The position numbers and the translations under genes were made by a program. The notes beneath the pieces are model-generated. The model searched no databases. It saw nothing but the letters and a program-made list of their open reading frames with translations, and was not told the DNA's origin. Shown piece after piece: positions 8,764-20,555 of a stretch of 64,000 nucleotides of DNA; the first letter of the stretch is position 1, and each line of letters starts with the position of its first letter. Origin of the DNA: Gliomastix tumulicola (taxonomy: Eukaryota; Ascomycota; Sordariomycetes; Hypocreales; Bionectriaceae). The DNA is taken from positions 4,267,410 to 4,331,409 of the forward strand of contig BCHX01000003.1 in assembly GCA_001599755.1 (NCBI GenBank), given 5' to 3'.

Positions 8764-11467
8764 ATACTCACATGTACAAAACGACACCTAGTCCCCTCAT
8801 ATTCAATGCGTCTTCGCCTTTCAGAAACAAAATCGCCACAAAAACCGACCTCATCTACGCTCATCCGCCCAACACACGCCATTCTGCTAATTCATTGTAT
8901 CATTATTTGTATTTTTTTTTCTCCCAGATGAGAATGAGGGTTGTATCCGCATTGGGGATGTATTAGAAAGGGAAATGGGCCAGGGACAAATGTGGAGGTT
9001 GCAAGAAACGCTCAGAGCGGGAGGACGTAGGCAGGCTCTTTGTTTGGCGTCTGGTTTTGTGTCAATACTATAGATCCGGGTTTTGGCCTGGTTTACAGCA
9101 ATATTACATCTCGGCAGTTCATGTTGGCTCTTTGTCTCCAGCTCTCGTGCTTGTTTGTAGGATGAACCAGCTTTCATATTATACAGTGTCATCACACGCG
9201 AGTTCATCCCGCTGAATCCATGACAGATGAACAAACGACGGGACCGTAGCTTCTGAGTCAGGTAGGGCTTATGATATTTAACTTTTCACGACTCCGAGAG
9301 TTTGCGTTGTTAGGTCCAGTCTCACATGAAAAGCGTTCCATTCAACGCTGCATAAAGGAAGCCCTCGTATTGAGACCGCGCGTCTCGCGGGACAATAAGT
9401 CACAAGCTCCCTCCCCTGAGGTGTTTTTAGTAATAGACCCTACCACCCTCACCCTCGCGGTGCCTGATCTCCGGTTCGGAAGCGGATATCCCTCGGCAAG
9501 ACACATCAGCGAGACGTAGATCACGGGACCGCCACACTTCTATTCTCCCTCCCCTCCCTCCCGGTCGACGCCCATCTGCCCGTGGTGAACAAGAAAGCAG
9601 CAGCAGCAGCAGCAGGCCGGAAGTTGCGGTGAACTCGAAGACGTGATCCCAAGGCCAGAACAAACAAGCGTCCTAGTTGAAGGCAGGCGCCTCACCTGCC
9701 CAACCGCGCGAGACCAGGGGGGTACGCTGGCAAAAAAAGGGGGCCATTGCAGCCCGGGAATGGCTCATCACCAAATCGTTACGTACAACGGAGCCCGGCC
9801 GGCCGACGAGAACTCTCAACACGTTCTCCCTCTCCCTTCGTTCTCATCGGCGGTCCCCGACGAAACTTGGGTCCCCTTTCACGACGCTAGACATTAGCAA
9901 AAAGAGAAATGAGACAATACTAACATTACTAATGAGTCCCCCTACTAGCTTCCCTCACGAGGAANGGCGAACAAAAGGGGGGGGGGGGGGGGNGGGNGGG
10001 NGGGAGAAAGGCGGATGAGCCGGTGGACGGATCACCGTGTCAAAAGGGCGCCATCAAATCCGCGAATAGCATCACTCTGTATTACTCGATAGAAACAATA
10101 CGCCCCTCCCTCTCTAGCTGGCTGGCGAGAACAAGCCGGGTTTCATATCGGGCAGGGTGTGGAGAATACAAAAGAGGACAGAGGCTGGTCTAAGGCAGCT
10201 TGGCTATTGGCTAGTTAGGGGGATGAACCCTTCTTGCTCAAGTGCGATTGATGATTGATGGAGGGGTACAAGGGCCACTCAGGGTTCAGCGGTGGACAGG
10301 ACAGGTCTCCCCTTAACGCAGGGTCGATGGTCCGCGTCCGGCTTATCGGTCCTAGCGACGCACAATGACACGTGCGAGAGGGTGTCTGCGAGAACTCTCG
10401 TCCCACGCCCCCCTCTATTATGGTAAGAGGGATTTTGGGGGGCTGCGGCCAATGGTCGGATAACTTTTTGGGCTTTTGATAAGGGAACGAAGGTTGAGCT
10501 CTCCGCCAGAGACAGTGGGATTTTTGTGTGCATACGAGTCTACCTATGGGGGAACACACGGATGGGGGTCAGTCTATGTACTGATAAACTTTTGCTATTT
10601 TTTTTCCTTTTTCCTCTCGTCATCGGCCGCTGCTTATCATGCCACTCCCAGCCTTCCTCGACTGCAAGTCGCCGGCTGTCGAAAGGAGACATCATATGCA
10701 GAGAGGGTAGCTATCTAGATCGCGGGGAAACGACGAGGATGTTGATAATGCACCCCGCAAAATGGAAGAAGCAGAGAAGAGTCGTTTTCCATCCTAGACT
10801 CGCTCCTTTCCGAGAAGCCATTCCGGGGCGTCGGGGCTCGCCTTATCAGCGGGCGTTGGACTGCGGACGCGTCTGCGATCGACGACAGGCCGTTCTGTGC
10901 GCTGCCAAACTCAATCCCACCCACCCAACCGTTGTGCTCTCCTCTCACGTAGAGAGTCAAAAGAGAGGGACAGCTATCAGCCAGCCCGTAGCACGGAAGC
11001 CCGAGGGACGGAGATGTGGCACCCCTCCATGAAGGGCACATCCTTATCTTCCACCCGCCCCACCAACAAGCAGCGGGACCACCACGGGGGGGGATCCTTT
11101 GTCTGTGCGTGGCGTCGCTGATAAGAACGACAAAAGCCTCTCTGGCCCTCCTCGGGATGCTGCGAGTTTCCATTACTCGATCGCTCGGGGGGGTGTATGC
11201 GTCTTGGATGGAGGAGTGCCGTAGATAGTGCCGTAGTCCGGAACAAAACCCGTTAGACTCCCGGTTGTCCTCGTGGCTCCTTTTCGTGTCGTTCCCTCAT
11301 CCTTTTTGAATCTCGACGTTCTCTTCCTCTTCCTTCTCTTACCTCACTGTACTCTGATTTGTATTAGCCAGCACGACTTCATATCACCAATAGAGCAACA
11401 CGCATTCCAAGATATCAGTGTGAACATAGACATCAGACCTTCACACAGTTCACGCACCATACCCACC
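8764..11467. other. Long intergenic region with allantoinase promoter
   Basis: 2.7 kb without a supported gene. It contains a G-homopolymer interrupted by ambiguous bases (about 9976-10004), which is a sequencing weak spot. The final kilobase is rich in GATA motifs (separate entry). The ATG at 11273 is in frame with allantoinase, but the family start is at 11468. Confidence 0.5.
10477..11124. promoter_or_regulatory. Cluster of HGATAR (AreA/NIT2-type) sites upstream of allantoinase
   Basis: Eight matches to HGATAR on either strand were found: 10477-10482, 10582-10587, 10634-10639, 10743-10748, 10843-10848, 10974-10979, 11044-11049 and 11119-11124. Fungal GATA factors AreA/NIT2 activate purine-catabolism genes under nitrogen limitation. 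The position, 340-990 bp upstream of the allantoinase start, suits such control. Binding is inferred. Confidence 0.5.
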
Positions 11468-13110
11468 ATGACCGTCTCAGAGCCACTTACCGTCCTCGTC
11501 TCGACGAGGGCCGTCCTGACGCTCCCGGACGACTCCCTCCTCCTCACACCTACCACCATCATCCTCTCTCCGCGCACCGGCAAGATCGTCTCGGTCGAGC
11601 CCGCCATCCGCCCAGCCTCAGACTTCCCCAGCACCACGACGTACGTCGACCACTCCCCGCGGATCCTGCTACCCGGCCTCGTCGACGCCCACGTGCACCT
11701 CAACGAGCCGGGCCGCACCGAGTGGGAGGGCTTCTGGACGGGGACGCGGGCTGCGGCGAGCGGCGGCGTGACGACGGTCGTGGACATGCCGCTCAACGCC
11801 ATCCCGCCGACGACGACGGTGCGCGGCTTCGAGGAGAAGCTTGCCGCGAGCAGGGGCAAGTGCTGGGTGGACGTAGGCTTCTACGGCGGCGTGATCCCAG
11901 GAAATGCAGACGAGCTGCAGCCACTGGTTGAGATGGGTGTCCGCGGGTTCAAGGGCTTCCTCATCGAGTCTGGTGTAAGTGATGCCGATGTCAAGAATCA
12001 TGTTCTCTCCGACTGACAAACTTGCAGGTCGACGAGTTCCCCGCCATCTCGTCCAAGGACATCGCCCTCGCCATGGAAACCCTCAAGGACACCTCAACGA
12101 CCCTCATGTTCCACGCCGAGATGATCCCGCCCATCTCCGACTCGGTCGGTGACGCCGTGCAAGCGTCCGAGCCCCCGCTGGCCCCCCACGGCGAGCTCAC
12201 CGCCTACAACACGTTCCTCGAGTCCCGCCCGCCCTCATTCGAGACGTACGCCGTCGAGGAGATCCTCGCGCTGGCGCCCGCGGCGCCGAACCTGCACCTC
12301 CATATTGTCCACCTCTCGGCGACGCAGTGCATCCCGCTGCTGCGGGCCGCGCGGTCGCAGGGCGTCCACGTGACGGCCGAGACGTGCTTCCACTACCTCG
12401 GTCTGGCGGCTGAGGAGATCGAGACGGGCGACACGAGGCATAAGTGCTGCCCGCCGATCCGCGAAGAGAAGAACAGAGACGGGCTTTGGGAGGAGATCAT
12501 GGCCGATGAGTCGTGTATCAACACCATCGTGTCGGACCACTCCCCCTGCACGCCTGAGCTCAAACTCCTCCCGGGCCACCTCGACCAGCCGTCCATCTCA
12601 CACTCGGACTCGGGTATCGACGTCAGCATGCCGGGCGTTGACGACAGCGTGGCAGCTGAGGAGAAGGCACCCGTCGCCGGCTCCCGCGGTGATTTCTTCG
12701 CAGCCTGGGGCGGCATCTCGTCGGTCGGTCTCGGCCTTCCCATCCTGCACACCAAGTCTCAGCAGCGCCTGTCCCGCTCCCTGGCAGCGCCCAGCATCGT
12801 CGATGTCGTTCGTCTGTGTTCGCAGGCGACGGCGCGGCAGGTCGGGCTGCAGCACCGCAAGGGCGGGCTCCGGGCGGGCATGGACGGCGACGTGTGCGTG
12901 TTCGACGAGTCGGAGGTCTGGACCTTCAGCCAGGGCGACATGCGCTGGAAGAACTGGTGCTCGCCGTGGGAGGGCCACGAGTTCCAGGGACGCGTGCGGG
13001 AGACGTGGGTGCGCGGGCAGAAGGTGTTCGAGCTCGGGGCCAAGCTGGGCGACGGGTTCGTGGGCGGCGCGCCGATTGGCGAGAGTATCACGGAGAAGAG
13101 GACGATCTAA
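11468..13110 (+). CDS. DAL1: Allantoinase (purine catabolism)
   Basis: Exons 11468-11974 and 12028-13110 (53-bp intron, GTAAGT...TTGCAG) give 529 residues. The protein belongs to the cyclic amidohydrolase (dihydroorotase/allantoinase) superfamily. Metal ligands are visible in order: HVH (75-77) in LVDAHVHLNEPGRTEW, Lys162 in GVRGFKGF (the carbamylated bridging lysine), His198 in LMFHAEM, His264 in HIVHLSATQ and Asp339 in SDHSPC. It hydrolyses allantoin to allantoate, allowing purines to serve as nitrogen source. A Ser/Asp/Glu-rich insertion around residues 350-385 precedes GDFFAAWGGISSVG. The start has a good context (CACCATGA); an upstream in-frame ATG (11273) would add an untypical hydrophobic leader. 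GATA sites upstream fit nitrogen regulation. Confidence 0.93.
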
Positions 13111-14196
13111 GATGAGAGATGTAATTGCTTCAAAGAAGCTGATGGCAATTTGTGTTATGATTGACGGCCTAGATCTGCCTTGATGAATTGAAGAAAGAAG
13201 TTAAATGGACGGATGGCCAGGAATGCTTGGAGACGTCTTGCCCTTTATGCGGGGTCTGGAGCAAACTGTCCGGCCGGCCACTCCACGACAGTAGCACATG
13301 TTGGAGAAACCCCCAACTGAGGGTGTCTTGCATCTGTACCTAATGTATGCCGAGGAATGCTACGCAAAGTCAAGGTTAAACCGAAGCGTACGTAAGGGTT
13401 CAGGTAGATGCAGCCTGGTGCAAACTATCCGTATTCTCATGTCTCCAGCAGACGACCAATTTTACGAGGTGCATCCAGGTGTCGACAATCTGTTTTAGGC
13501 AAGTGCCTTATCGTGTCTTATCGCTCGCTTCGAGGCGGCCGACCAGGATCCACTCAGTCCAAAAGCCAGAAGACAGGCTCGAGATCTATGATCCATGACA
13601 CCACCACCAGTTTGGGGTCCAGACTCCAGACTGCCACACGCTCTGGCAACCAAGCTCTTTGGCGTCCAATCTTTCCCCGTGACAGCCGACCTGTCAGAGC
13701 CTGTCACTCGTCCGAACAAACGGCCGGCGGGATATGACAGTGGACCACCACCCGCTTGGCAGCATCCTCCACGGCCAATACGCGTACCTGCCATGGTGCC
13801 ATCCCTGCACACGTTGCAGTGTCGTGTGGACTGTGGAGGCACGGATGCTGGGACTCCCGGGAGGGGACCTCGGAAACGTTGAGGCCCTGCGTGCAGATTT
13901 GTTTCCTGCAGAGGGACGTTGCTCCTTTTCTCGATGTGACTGCTGTCCTGTCTGACTCTTTCCCCAACTGTCATTACCAGATCGTTGGGTCGAATGTTTC
14001 AGTCCTGCGTCCCGGCCTGGACGTCTCAACCACCTGAGAACGGAAGCGAGCCTGGCACAACCGTCAAGGAGTGATTGATTGAAATCCTCTGTGGAGTCTT
14101 GGGGATATTGGATATACTCGTGTTTGCCTGCTGCAATATCGGCGCGCGTCAGGATGTGCTGGTAAACGGTCACGACTCAACTGTCCCTCAGCAACA
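13111..14196. other. Intergenic
   Basis: About 1.1 kb between allantoinase and the ABC transporter, holding the terminator of the first and promoter of the second. Open frames here lack protein-like composition. Confidence 0.5.
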
Positions 14197-17100
14197 ATGG
14201 CCACGACGGTGCGCGAGTCCAGCGATGGCGATAACCTCAAGATCGAGGTGGAGAGCTCCGTCGACGCCGCCTCTGCGCACATCCCACAGTCCGGCAGGCG
14301 CTTCTCGCTCTCCGGCGCTGGCAATCTCTCCTTGGACGATGTCGAGCCTGTCAGTGTTAGCATCCGTGGCCTTGCGGTCGCTGTCGACACGGCTCCTTCG
14401 TGGCTCGAGCCTAGCACCTACCCAGATCTCATGGCCTCCAAGTTTGACACGAAGCCCCGTATCAAGACGCTGCTGCACTCGGTCTCTGCCAATCTGCCAC
14501 CGGGCTCCTTGACGGCCATTATTGGAGGGAGTGGCTCCGGTAAGACGACACTGCTGAACACACTCGCTGAGAGGGTCCTGAGCTCCCGTCTTAGCCATGG
14601 TGGTGTCGCTACCTTCAACGGCGCAGAGGGCGTTCACGCCATCCGTCACGCCTATGTCATGCAGCAGGACATCCTACTACCGACGCTCACCGTCCGCGAG
14701 ACCCTCCGTTATGCCGCCGATTTGCGCCTCCCGCCGTCCATCTCCGCCGCCGACCGGTCCAAGGTAGTCGAAGAGGTCATCCTGGAGCTTGGATTGAAGG
14801 AATGCGCCAACACGCGCATCGGCAACAGCCAGCATCGCGGCTGCTCGGGTGGCGAGAAGAGACGTGTGAGCATCGGCGTCCAGCTCCTCGCGAATCCATC
14901 CGTTCTTTTCCTTGATGAGCCAACCACCGGCCTCGACGCCACCAGCGCCTTCCAACTCGTGCGCACCCTCAAGAAGCTGGCACAAAAGGGGCGGACCGTT
15001 ATCACCACTATCCACCAGCCGCGCTCCGAGATTTGGGATCTGTTTGACAACCTCATCATCCTCTCCAAGGGCAGTCCCGTCTACTCGGGCTCGATTCCTG
15101 CTTGTCTACCGTGGTTTGAGGATCTAGGCTACCAGATTCCTCCCTTCGTCAACCCTGCCGAATTTGTCATCGACATCGCCGCCGTGGACAATCGCACGCC
15201 CGAGTTGGAAGAGGAGAGCACTGCGAGGGTACAGCGACTGAAGGACGCATGGACAGCCGAGAGTGACATGCAGTTCGCACCCCCTGAGAAAGCTATTGAA
15301 ACAACAGGGGCAAAAAGGGGCAGGAAGTCCTCGGCCGACAAGCATGCAGGATTCTTCCGCCAGCTGGCCGTCCTGACCGACCGAACGCTCAAGGTGACTT
15401 ATCGTGATCCCCTAGGCATGACCGCTTCTATCGGCGAGGCCATCTTCATGGGCATCATCTGTGGCTATCTGTTCTTCGATCTCGGCACTGACCTTCCCGG
15501 CATTCGTTCGCGACAGGGTGGACTGTACACAGTGGCAGGCCTGCAAGGCTATCTCATTCTCATCTTCGAGATTTACCGCATAACCATCGATATCCCAGTC
15601 TTTGACCGGGAGTCGTCCGAGGGCTGCGCTGACCCTCTGCCTTTCATCATCTCGCGACGTCTGGCGAGGCTTCCCACCGAGGATCTTCCTGTCCCTCTCC
15701 TCTTCGGCACCATCATCTACTTCATGGCCGGCTTCGAGCGGGAGGTATCCAAGTTCTTCATCTTCTTTGCCATCACTCTCATCAACCATTACATCGCCGT
15801 CACGTGTGCTATGACATGCGTTGTCGCTGTGAGGCATTTTGCGGGGGCGAGTCTCATCGCCAATCTGGTGTACACTCTACAAAGCATGGCCTGTGGCATG
15901 TTCATCCAGAGTGAGACTATTCCTGTATATGTGCGGTGGTTGAAATGGATTACGTACACAGTAAGTCGTCCCTATCCCATTGATGCATATTTCCCTGAAA
16001 CTAAGCTGTGCATAGTTCTTCGCTTTTGGTGCTTATGCCGGCAACGAATTTGAAGGCAACTTCTACGGTTGCCCCGAGGAGGGAGGTCCATCGAACCCCG
16101 TCTGCAGGCAATACACGGGCGACTTTGTCATGGACTCGCTCGGGTTCCCGCCGAACTGGGTTTGGCGTCCGATTGTCGTCATGCTCGCCTTTGTCGTCTT
16201 CTTCGTCGTGCTCTCTACCATCGGGCTGACCTTCTTCAAGGTTGAGATGACCATTGCCCGAGCGCGGACATCAGACACGGATCTGTCTGCTGGCAAAGAG
16301 AAGATGACAGCGAGGTCCATTGCCGAGGTGCGGGCCATCGACGTTGGGCTAGACGAATTCGCTCTGGGTCTGGATAAGAGGACAGCCAAAGGCAAGAAGT
16401 TACCGCCAAAGACGATCCTGCACCCCGTCAATGCCACTTTCCAGGCTGGCGTGCTCAACGTCATCATGGGCCCTTCGGGGAGTGGAAAGACCTCCTTGTT
16501 GAACTCCATGGCCTTACGCCTGCGGAACAGTCTAGGCACCAAGTACCGGCCTTCTGGCAAGCTGACATTTAACGGCGCATCGCCCTCGGACTCGGTCATT
16601 CGATCAGTGTGCTCGTACGTCTGCCAGGATGACGACGCACTACTCCCATCCCTGACCGTCCGGGAGACCCTCCGATTTGCTGCAGGCCTACGGCTTCCGT
16701 CTCACATGACAAAAGAGGAAAAGTACTCTCGTGCGGAAGACGTCCTTCTCAAGATGGGTCTTAAAGATTGCGCGGACAACCTCGTGGGCAATGATCTTAT
16801 CAAGGGCATTTCCGGTGGAGAGAAGCGCCGCGTCTCCATTGCCGTGCAAGTGCTCACTGATCCACGCATCCTGCTACTCGACGAGCCCACCTCTGGACTG
16901 GACGCATTCACAGCCAGCTCCATCATGGAGGTGCTTCAAGGCTTGGCCAACGAAGGCCGAACTCTGATCCTGACCATTCACCAAGCACGCTCCGACCTCT
17001 TCAGGCACTTTGGCAATGTGCTCCTACTTGCCCGTGGCGGATCGCCAGTCTATGCCGGGGCAGCTAGGGAAATGCTTGGCTACTTCAGCAGGCAAGGGTA

Positions 17101-18310
17101 CGAGTGCCCGCAGCATACGAACCCAGCCGACTTTGCCCTGGACATGATCACCATTGATCTACAACAGGAGCAGAGGGAGGCAGAAAGTCGCGAACGGGTT
17201 AAGCGCTTGATCGATCAGTGGGAGAGCCACAAAGATGAGGATCTTGAAGCAAAGGAGGCGAGACTGCCGGAAATCAAGGAGGCCGATGAGACGGGCGAAG
17301 TACCCGAAGATGCCGTTCATGCAGAACTTGAGAAGACCACATCGAAGCCCAACCAACGGCCGTCCCTTGCATCCGCCCCTCGCAAGTCGCTCAACAGGGC
17401 CAATCTGTCGACCCCAGCTGAGCTCGGTGCCCTCGTTCGCAAGCGCGCCTCCCTCGCGTCTGCTCTTCCCTTGCTCCTCCACCGCGCCATTATCAACACG
17501 CGTCGCCAGCCAGACCTCATCATGGCGCGCCTCATGCAGGTCATCGGCCTCGCCATCATCCTGGCCCTCTTCTTCGCGCCCCTCCACAACGACTTCTTCT
17601 CCGTCCAGAACAGGATGGGTTTCATCCAGGAGATCGGCGCCTTCTACTTCGTCGGCATGCTCCAGAACGTCGCCATCTACCCGAACGAGCGTGATGTCTT
17701 CTACCGCGAGGACGACGACGGCGTCTACAGCGTCGAAGCCTTCGTCGCGTCCTACACCATCCTCGAGGTGCCCTTCGAGATCATCAGCAGCCTCGTCTTC
17801 GGCGTCCTGGGCGCCATCGCCGTCGGCCTCCCGCGCACGGCCACCATGTACTTCGTCACCGCCTTCACCTGCTTCGGCATCGTCTCGTGCGGCGAGAGCC
17901 TCGGCATCATGTTCAACACGGTGCTTCCGCACACGGGCTTCGCCGTCAACGTCATGGGCGTCGTCCTCTCTGTCGCGACCATCATGGCGGGCATCCTGTC
18001 CATCGATATGCCGGATGTATTTGTCGCGCTCAACTGGCTCTCGCCGATCCGCTACGGGACTCGTGCCATTGCGCCGTACTCGCTGCGGGGGGTCAAGTTT
18101 ACGTGTAATGATGCGCAGCGGCTGCCGGATGGGAGCTGTCCGATCCAGACGGGCCAGGACGTGCTTGACCTGTATAACTTTGACGTTGATCCTGTGGTGA
18201 ACGTTGCGGCGTTGGCGGGGTGTGTCGTTGTGTACAGGCTGCTTGCTTGGGGGCTGCTGAGAGTCGTCAGGGGGCGGTGGAGGGAGAAGATGAGGGAGCG
18301 GAAGGGGTGA
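14197..18310 (+). CDS. Full-size ABCG/WHITE-type ABC transporter, (NBD-TMD)x2
   Basis: Two exons, 14197-15960 and 16016-18310, joined in phase by a 55-bp intron (GTAAGT, CTAAG branch, CATAG), give 1,352 residues. NBD1 has Walker A GGSGSGKTT (about residue 109), signature CSGGEKRR (217) and Walker B LFLDEPTTGLD. TMD1 follows, ending near YVRWLKWITYTFFAFGAYAG. NBD2 has Walker A GPSGSGKTS (about 739), signature ISGGEKRR (852) and LLLDEPTSGLD, then TMD2 (FFSVQNRMGFIQEIGAFYFV onward). Order and motifs place it in ABCG. Both nucleotide sites look canonical, unlike PDR pumps whose first Walker A is degenerate, so it belongs to the WHITE-like full-size group. Substrate is unknown; export of lipids, metabolites or xenobiotics at a membrane is likely. 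Confidence 0.9.
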
Positions 18311-18667
18311 TGGTTCCTCTGAAGGTACTAGTAGATAGGAGGTTGGCTACTGCATGTATATAGTCGTTAGTCTGCACAAATTCAAGATACATAACATGAA
18401 ACAGAGCTAAGGCATCAATCACTATGAGTCGTTCAAGTTTGGTGTACGAAAGATCGATTAGGTACGAGGCAGTGTCATATCCACCATCATGTTTCTCTGC
18501 GTATGTTTCCCTCCAAGTGTAGTAGGTAGTCCCTGATTCCCTCCTGTAGTCAAAGCGCTGCTCTCGAAGTCCATCGTCCGTTTCCTGCTGACTGTCGTCG
18601 TGCTTGTTGGGAATGGCTGGCAGAAATGGACCGAGGTAAAGGCCATCATCCATCGTATGCTTCAAGC
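18311..18667. other. Intergenic, convergent 3' ends
   Basis: A 357-bp gap between convergent genes. Nothing beyond presumed 3' UTRs is seen. Confidence 0.5.
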
Positions 18668-19597
18668 TCAAGCCAGAGGAACCCAGCCGACGATGTTGCT
18701 CCCCGTGTCCGGGCATTGAGCCTGCTCAGCACGATAGAACGTAATACGGCCATCGCGGCAGCGGCACTCGGTGGTAGCGGCCTCGTCCCAAAGCGGCATG
18801 TTGTCGAAGTTGACCTCGATACGCGCGGGCCGACCCATCAGACCGAGCGCTTTGCGGCGGCCAAGGAAGGCATGCACCGCGCAGGCGTAGATCTTGTACA
18901 GGCGCCCGACCTGTTCGTCCTGGCAGCTGAGGCTGTGGTCGGGCCAGTCGCGCCGTCGGAGCGGGTTCAGGAAGGAGAGGATCGCCAGGTTGTCGGGTCG
19001 CTTCCTCGAGGGCTGGCAGAGGGGGAAGTCCAGGGTCTCCAGGCGCGGGAGGGAGGCCAGACCGCGCTTGCCGACGTGTCCATGCCTGTCCCAGATGAAG
19101 CTCTCGATGTGCTCGCAGAGGTCCGTCGTGAGCCAGAGTCCGCCGACGGTCTCTTCCTCGGCCTCATCCGCGAGGGTGGCTAAGTTCGCACCGAACGGGT
19201 TGCCGATGTTGGCCTTTGAGTCGTTGCCCTTCTGGTTATTACTGTTGCTGTTGCTGTTGGAGTCGTCATTCTCCTCCTTGGGGATGACCAGCGGGCGACC
19301 AAAATCGGGTTCCTCGCGAGACGCCCGCAGCTGCTCGTTGGCGAGTTTCTCCTGCTCCTGGCAGTAGGCCGCCTGCTTCTTGAAGAAGCCCGCCTGCTGC
19401 ACGAGCAGCTCAGCCTCCTTCCTGGCCTCTTGCGCCTGCTCCACGAAGTCCTCGGCCTCCGCCCCGAGCTCGTCCGCCTGCGTCATGAGCTCGTCCGCCT
19501 GCGCGTGGAGGTCCTCGGCCTGCTGTCTGAAGTGGTCGACCTGCTCGGCGAAGTAGTCCTCCTGCTCCCGGCTTGCCTGCTCCTTGCTGTAGGCCAT
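18668..19597 (-). CDS. Coiled-coil protein of unknown function
   Basis: A single-exon frame; the start MAYSKEQASREQ at 19597 gives 309 residues. Residues ~8-90 form a long Gln/Glu/Ala heptad region (VDHFRQQAEDLHAQADELM and on), a parallel coiled coil. An acidic, Asn/Ser-rich linker (SNSNSNSNNQKGND) follows. The C-terminal ~190 residues are more globular, with LWLTTDLCEHIESFIWDR, CAVHAFLGRRKALG and a cysteine-containing end (TECRCRDGRITFYRAEQ). No signal peptide or membrane segment is present. The reading frame is open further upstream, but that stretch is low-complexity and His/Thr-rich, so the start at 19597 is preferred. I do not recognise the family. Confidence 0.6.
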   Translation of the reverse strand: MAYSKEQASREQEDYFAEQVDHFRQQAEDLHAQADELMTQADELGAEAEDFVEQAQEARKEAELLVQQAGFFKKQAAYCQEQEKLANEQLRASREEPDFGRPLVIPKEENDDSNSNSNSNNQKGNDSKANIGNPFGANLATLADEAEEETVGGLWLTTDLCEHIESFIWDRHGHVGKRGLASLPRLETLDFPLCQPSRKRPDNLAILSFLNPLRRRDWPDHSLSCQDEQVGRLYKIYACAVHAFLGRRKALGLMGRPARIEVNFDNMPLWDEAATTECRCRDGRITFYRAEQAQCPDTGSNIVGWVPLA

Positions 19598-20555
19598 GGT
19601 GGTTGTTGTTCTTGAGGTCCTGAAATGCTTCTTGGTGGTGTGGTGTTTGGTGTTTGGTGTCCTAGGTAGCTGGCTTGTGTCTCTAAGACGGAGAGGGGTC
19701 GTTCTGGTGTGTGAGAGTCGGTAGCAGACGAAAGACTTGGATGGAATTCCGAGAGTGTGAAGGAAGGAAAGAAGGAAGAAAGAGGGAATCCCGGGATGAT
19801 GATGAGCGGTATGAAACACTACCAGCGGGAGGAGTGTTTGCTCACAAGTTTGTAACGCCACACCGCATGTCTGGCAAGGAATCCTGGAGAGCAGCCTGTT
19901 GGTAGGCGAGGAGGCCTGCTGTTTGGACAAACTGAGGAGCAATGTGCTGATGCCTCCGGGCCGACATAGAGCCCTCAGTAGGTCACCGAGTCTGATTTTT
20001 CGCCGAAATTTATAGCGACGCCTCGTGAAGATGCCTCTAGCATGGTGTTCGGAGCAATATGATGATCCATCCTAGCTAAAGCTCTTTGGAAGTTGCTGTT
20101 AACCTCACGATGTCCTCGTTTGGCGAACTCGACCTATGGCTCGGCGACCGTGACTATGACATGCTCAGTTAATGTTTGACCACGAAAGATTGGGGTATCA
20201 GTTGACCAGTTGAAGAATCGTGAGCCTACTTCGCTACAATGACCGAGCTGAACATGTTTGATGGAAGATTCGTGCAAGATGTCAAGGCCCTGCAGGGTAG
20301 GTAGCTACAGGCATTGGCCATTAGTCAGCGCCACTTCTGCACAAAATAAGCCCAGGCGATTTTCGTCACCCCCTGAGCGAGCAAGTTGATCTTAGCATCC
20401 GTTGCATTCAGGACTATTCTAGCACCTGGCGGTATGTATCACCTGGAAAATAAAGCTATAATACTATGAAAGACCCTCCACGACGACAGTGAGTGAGGCC
20501 TCAGGGTATCTCGCACTCTCTCACATGCCTCCCATCAACACTGAATCACCCCCCC
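19598..20555. other. Intergenic
   Basis: About 960 bp between two minus-strand genes, presumably promoter of the coiled-coil gene and 3' region of the sugar transporter. Nothing specific is recognised. Confidence 0.5.

Noticed and set aside
9976..10004. G-rich tract with N bases as a possible G-quadruplex element
   Set aside because: The ambiguous bases show the tract is poorly sequenced; its length and pattern cannot be trusted.
17159..17932. 257-aa minus-strand ORF
   Set aside because: Antisense to the second transmembrane part of the ABC transporter; extreme Asp/Glu/Gly bias and no family resemblance.
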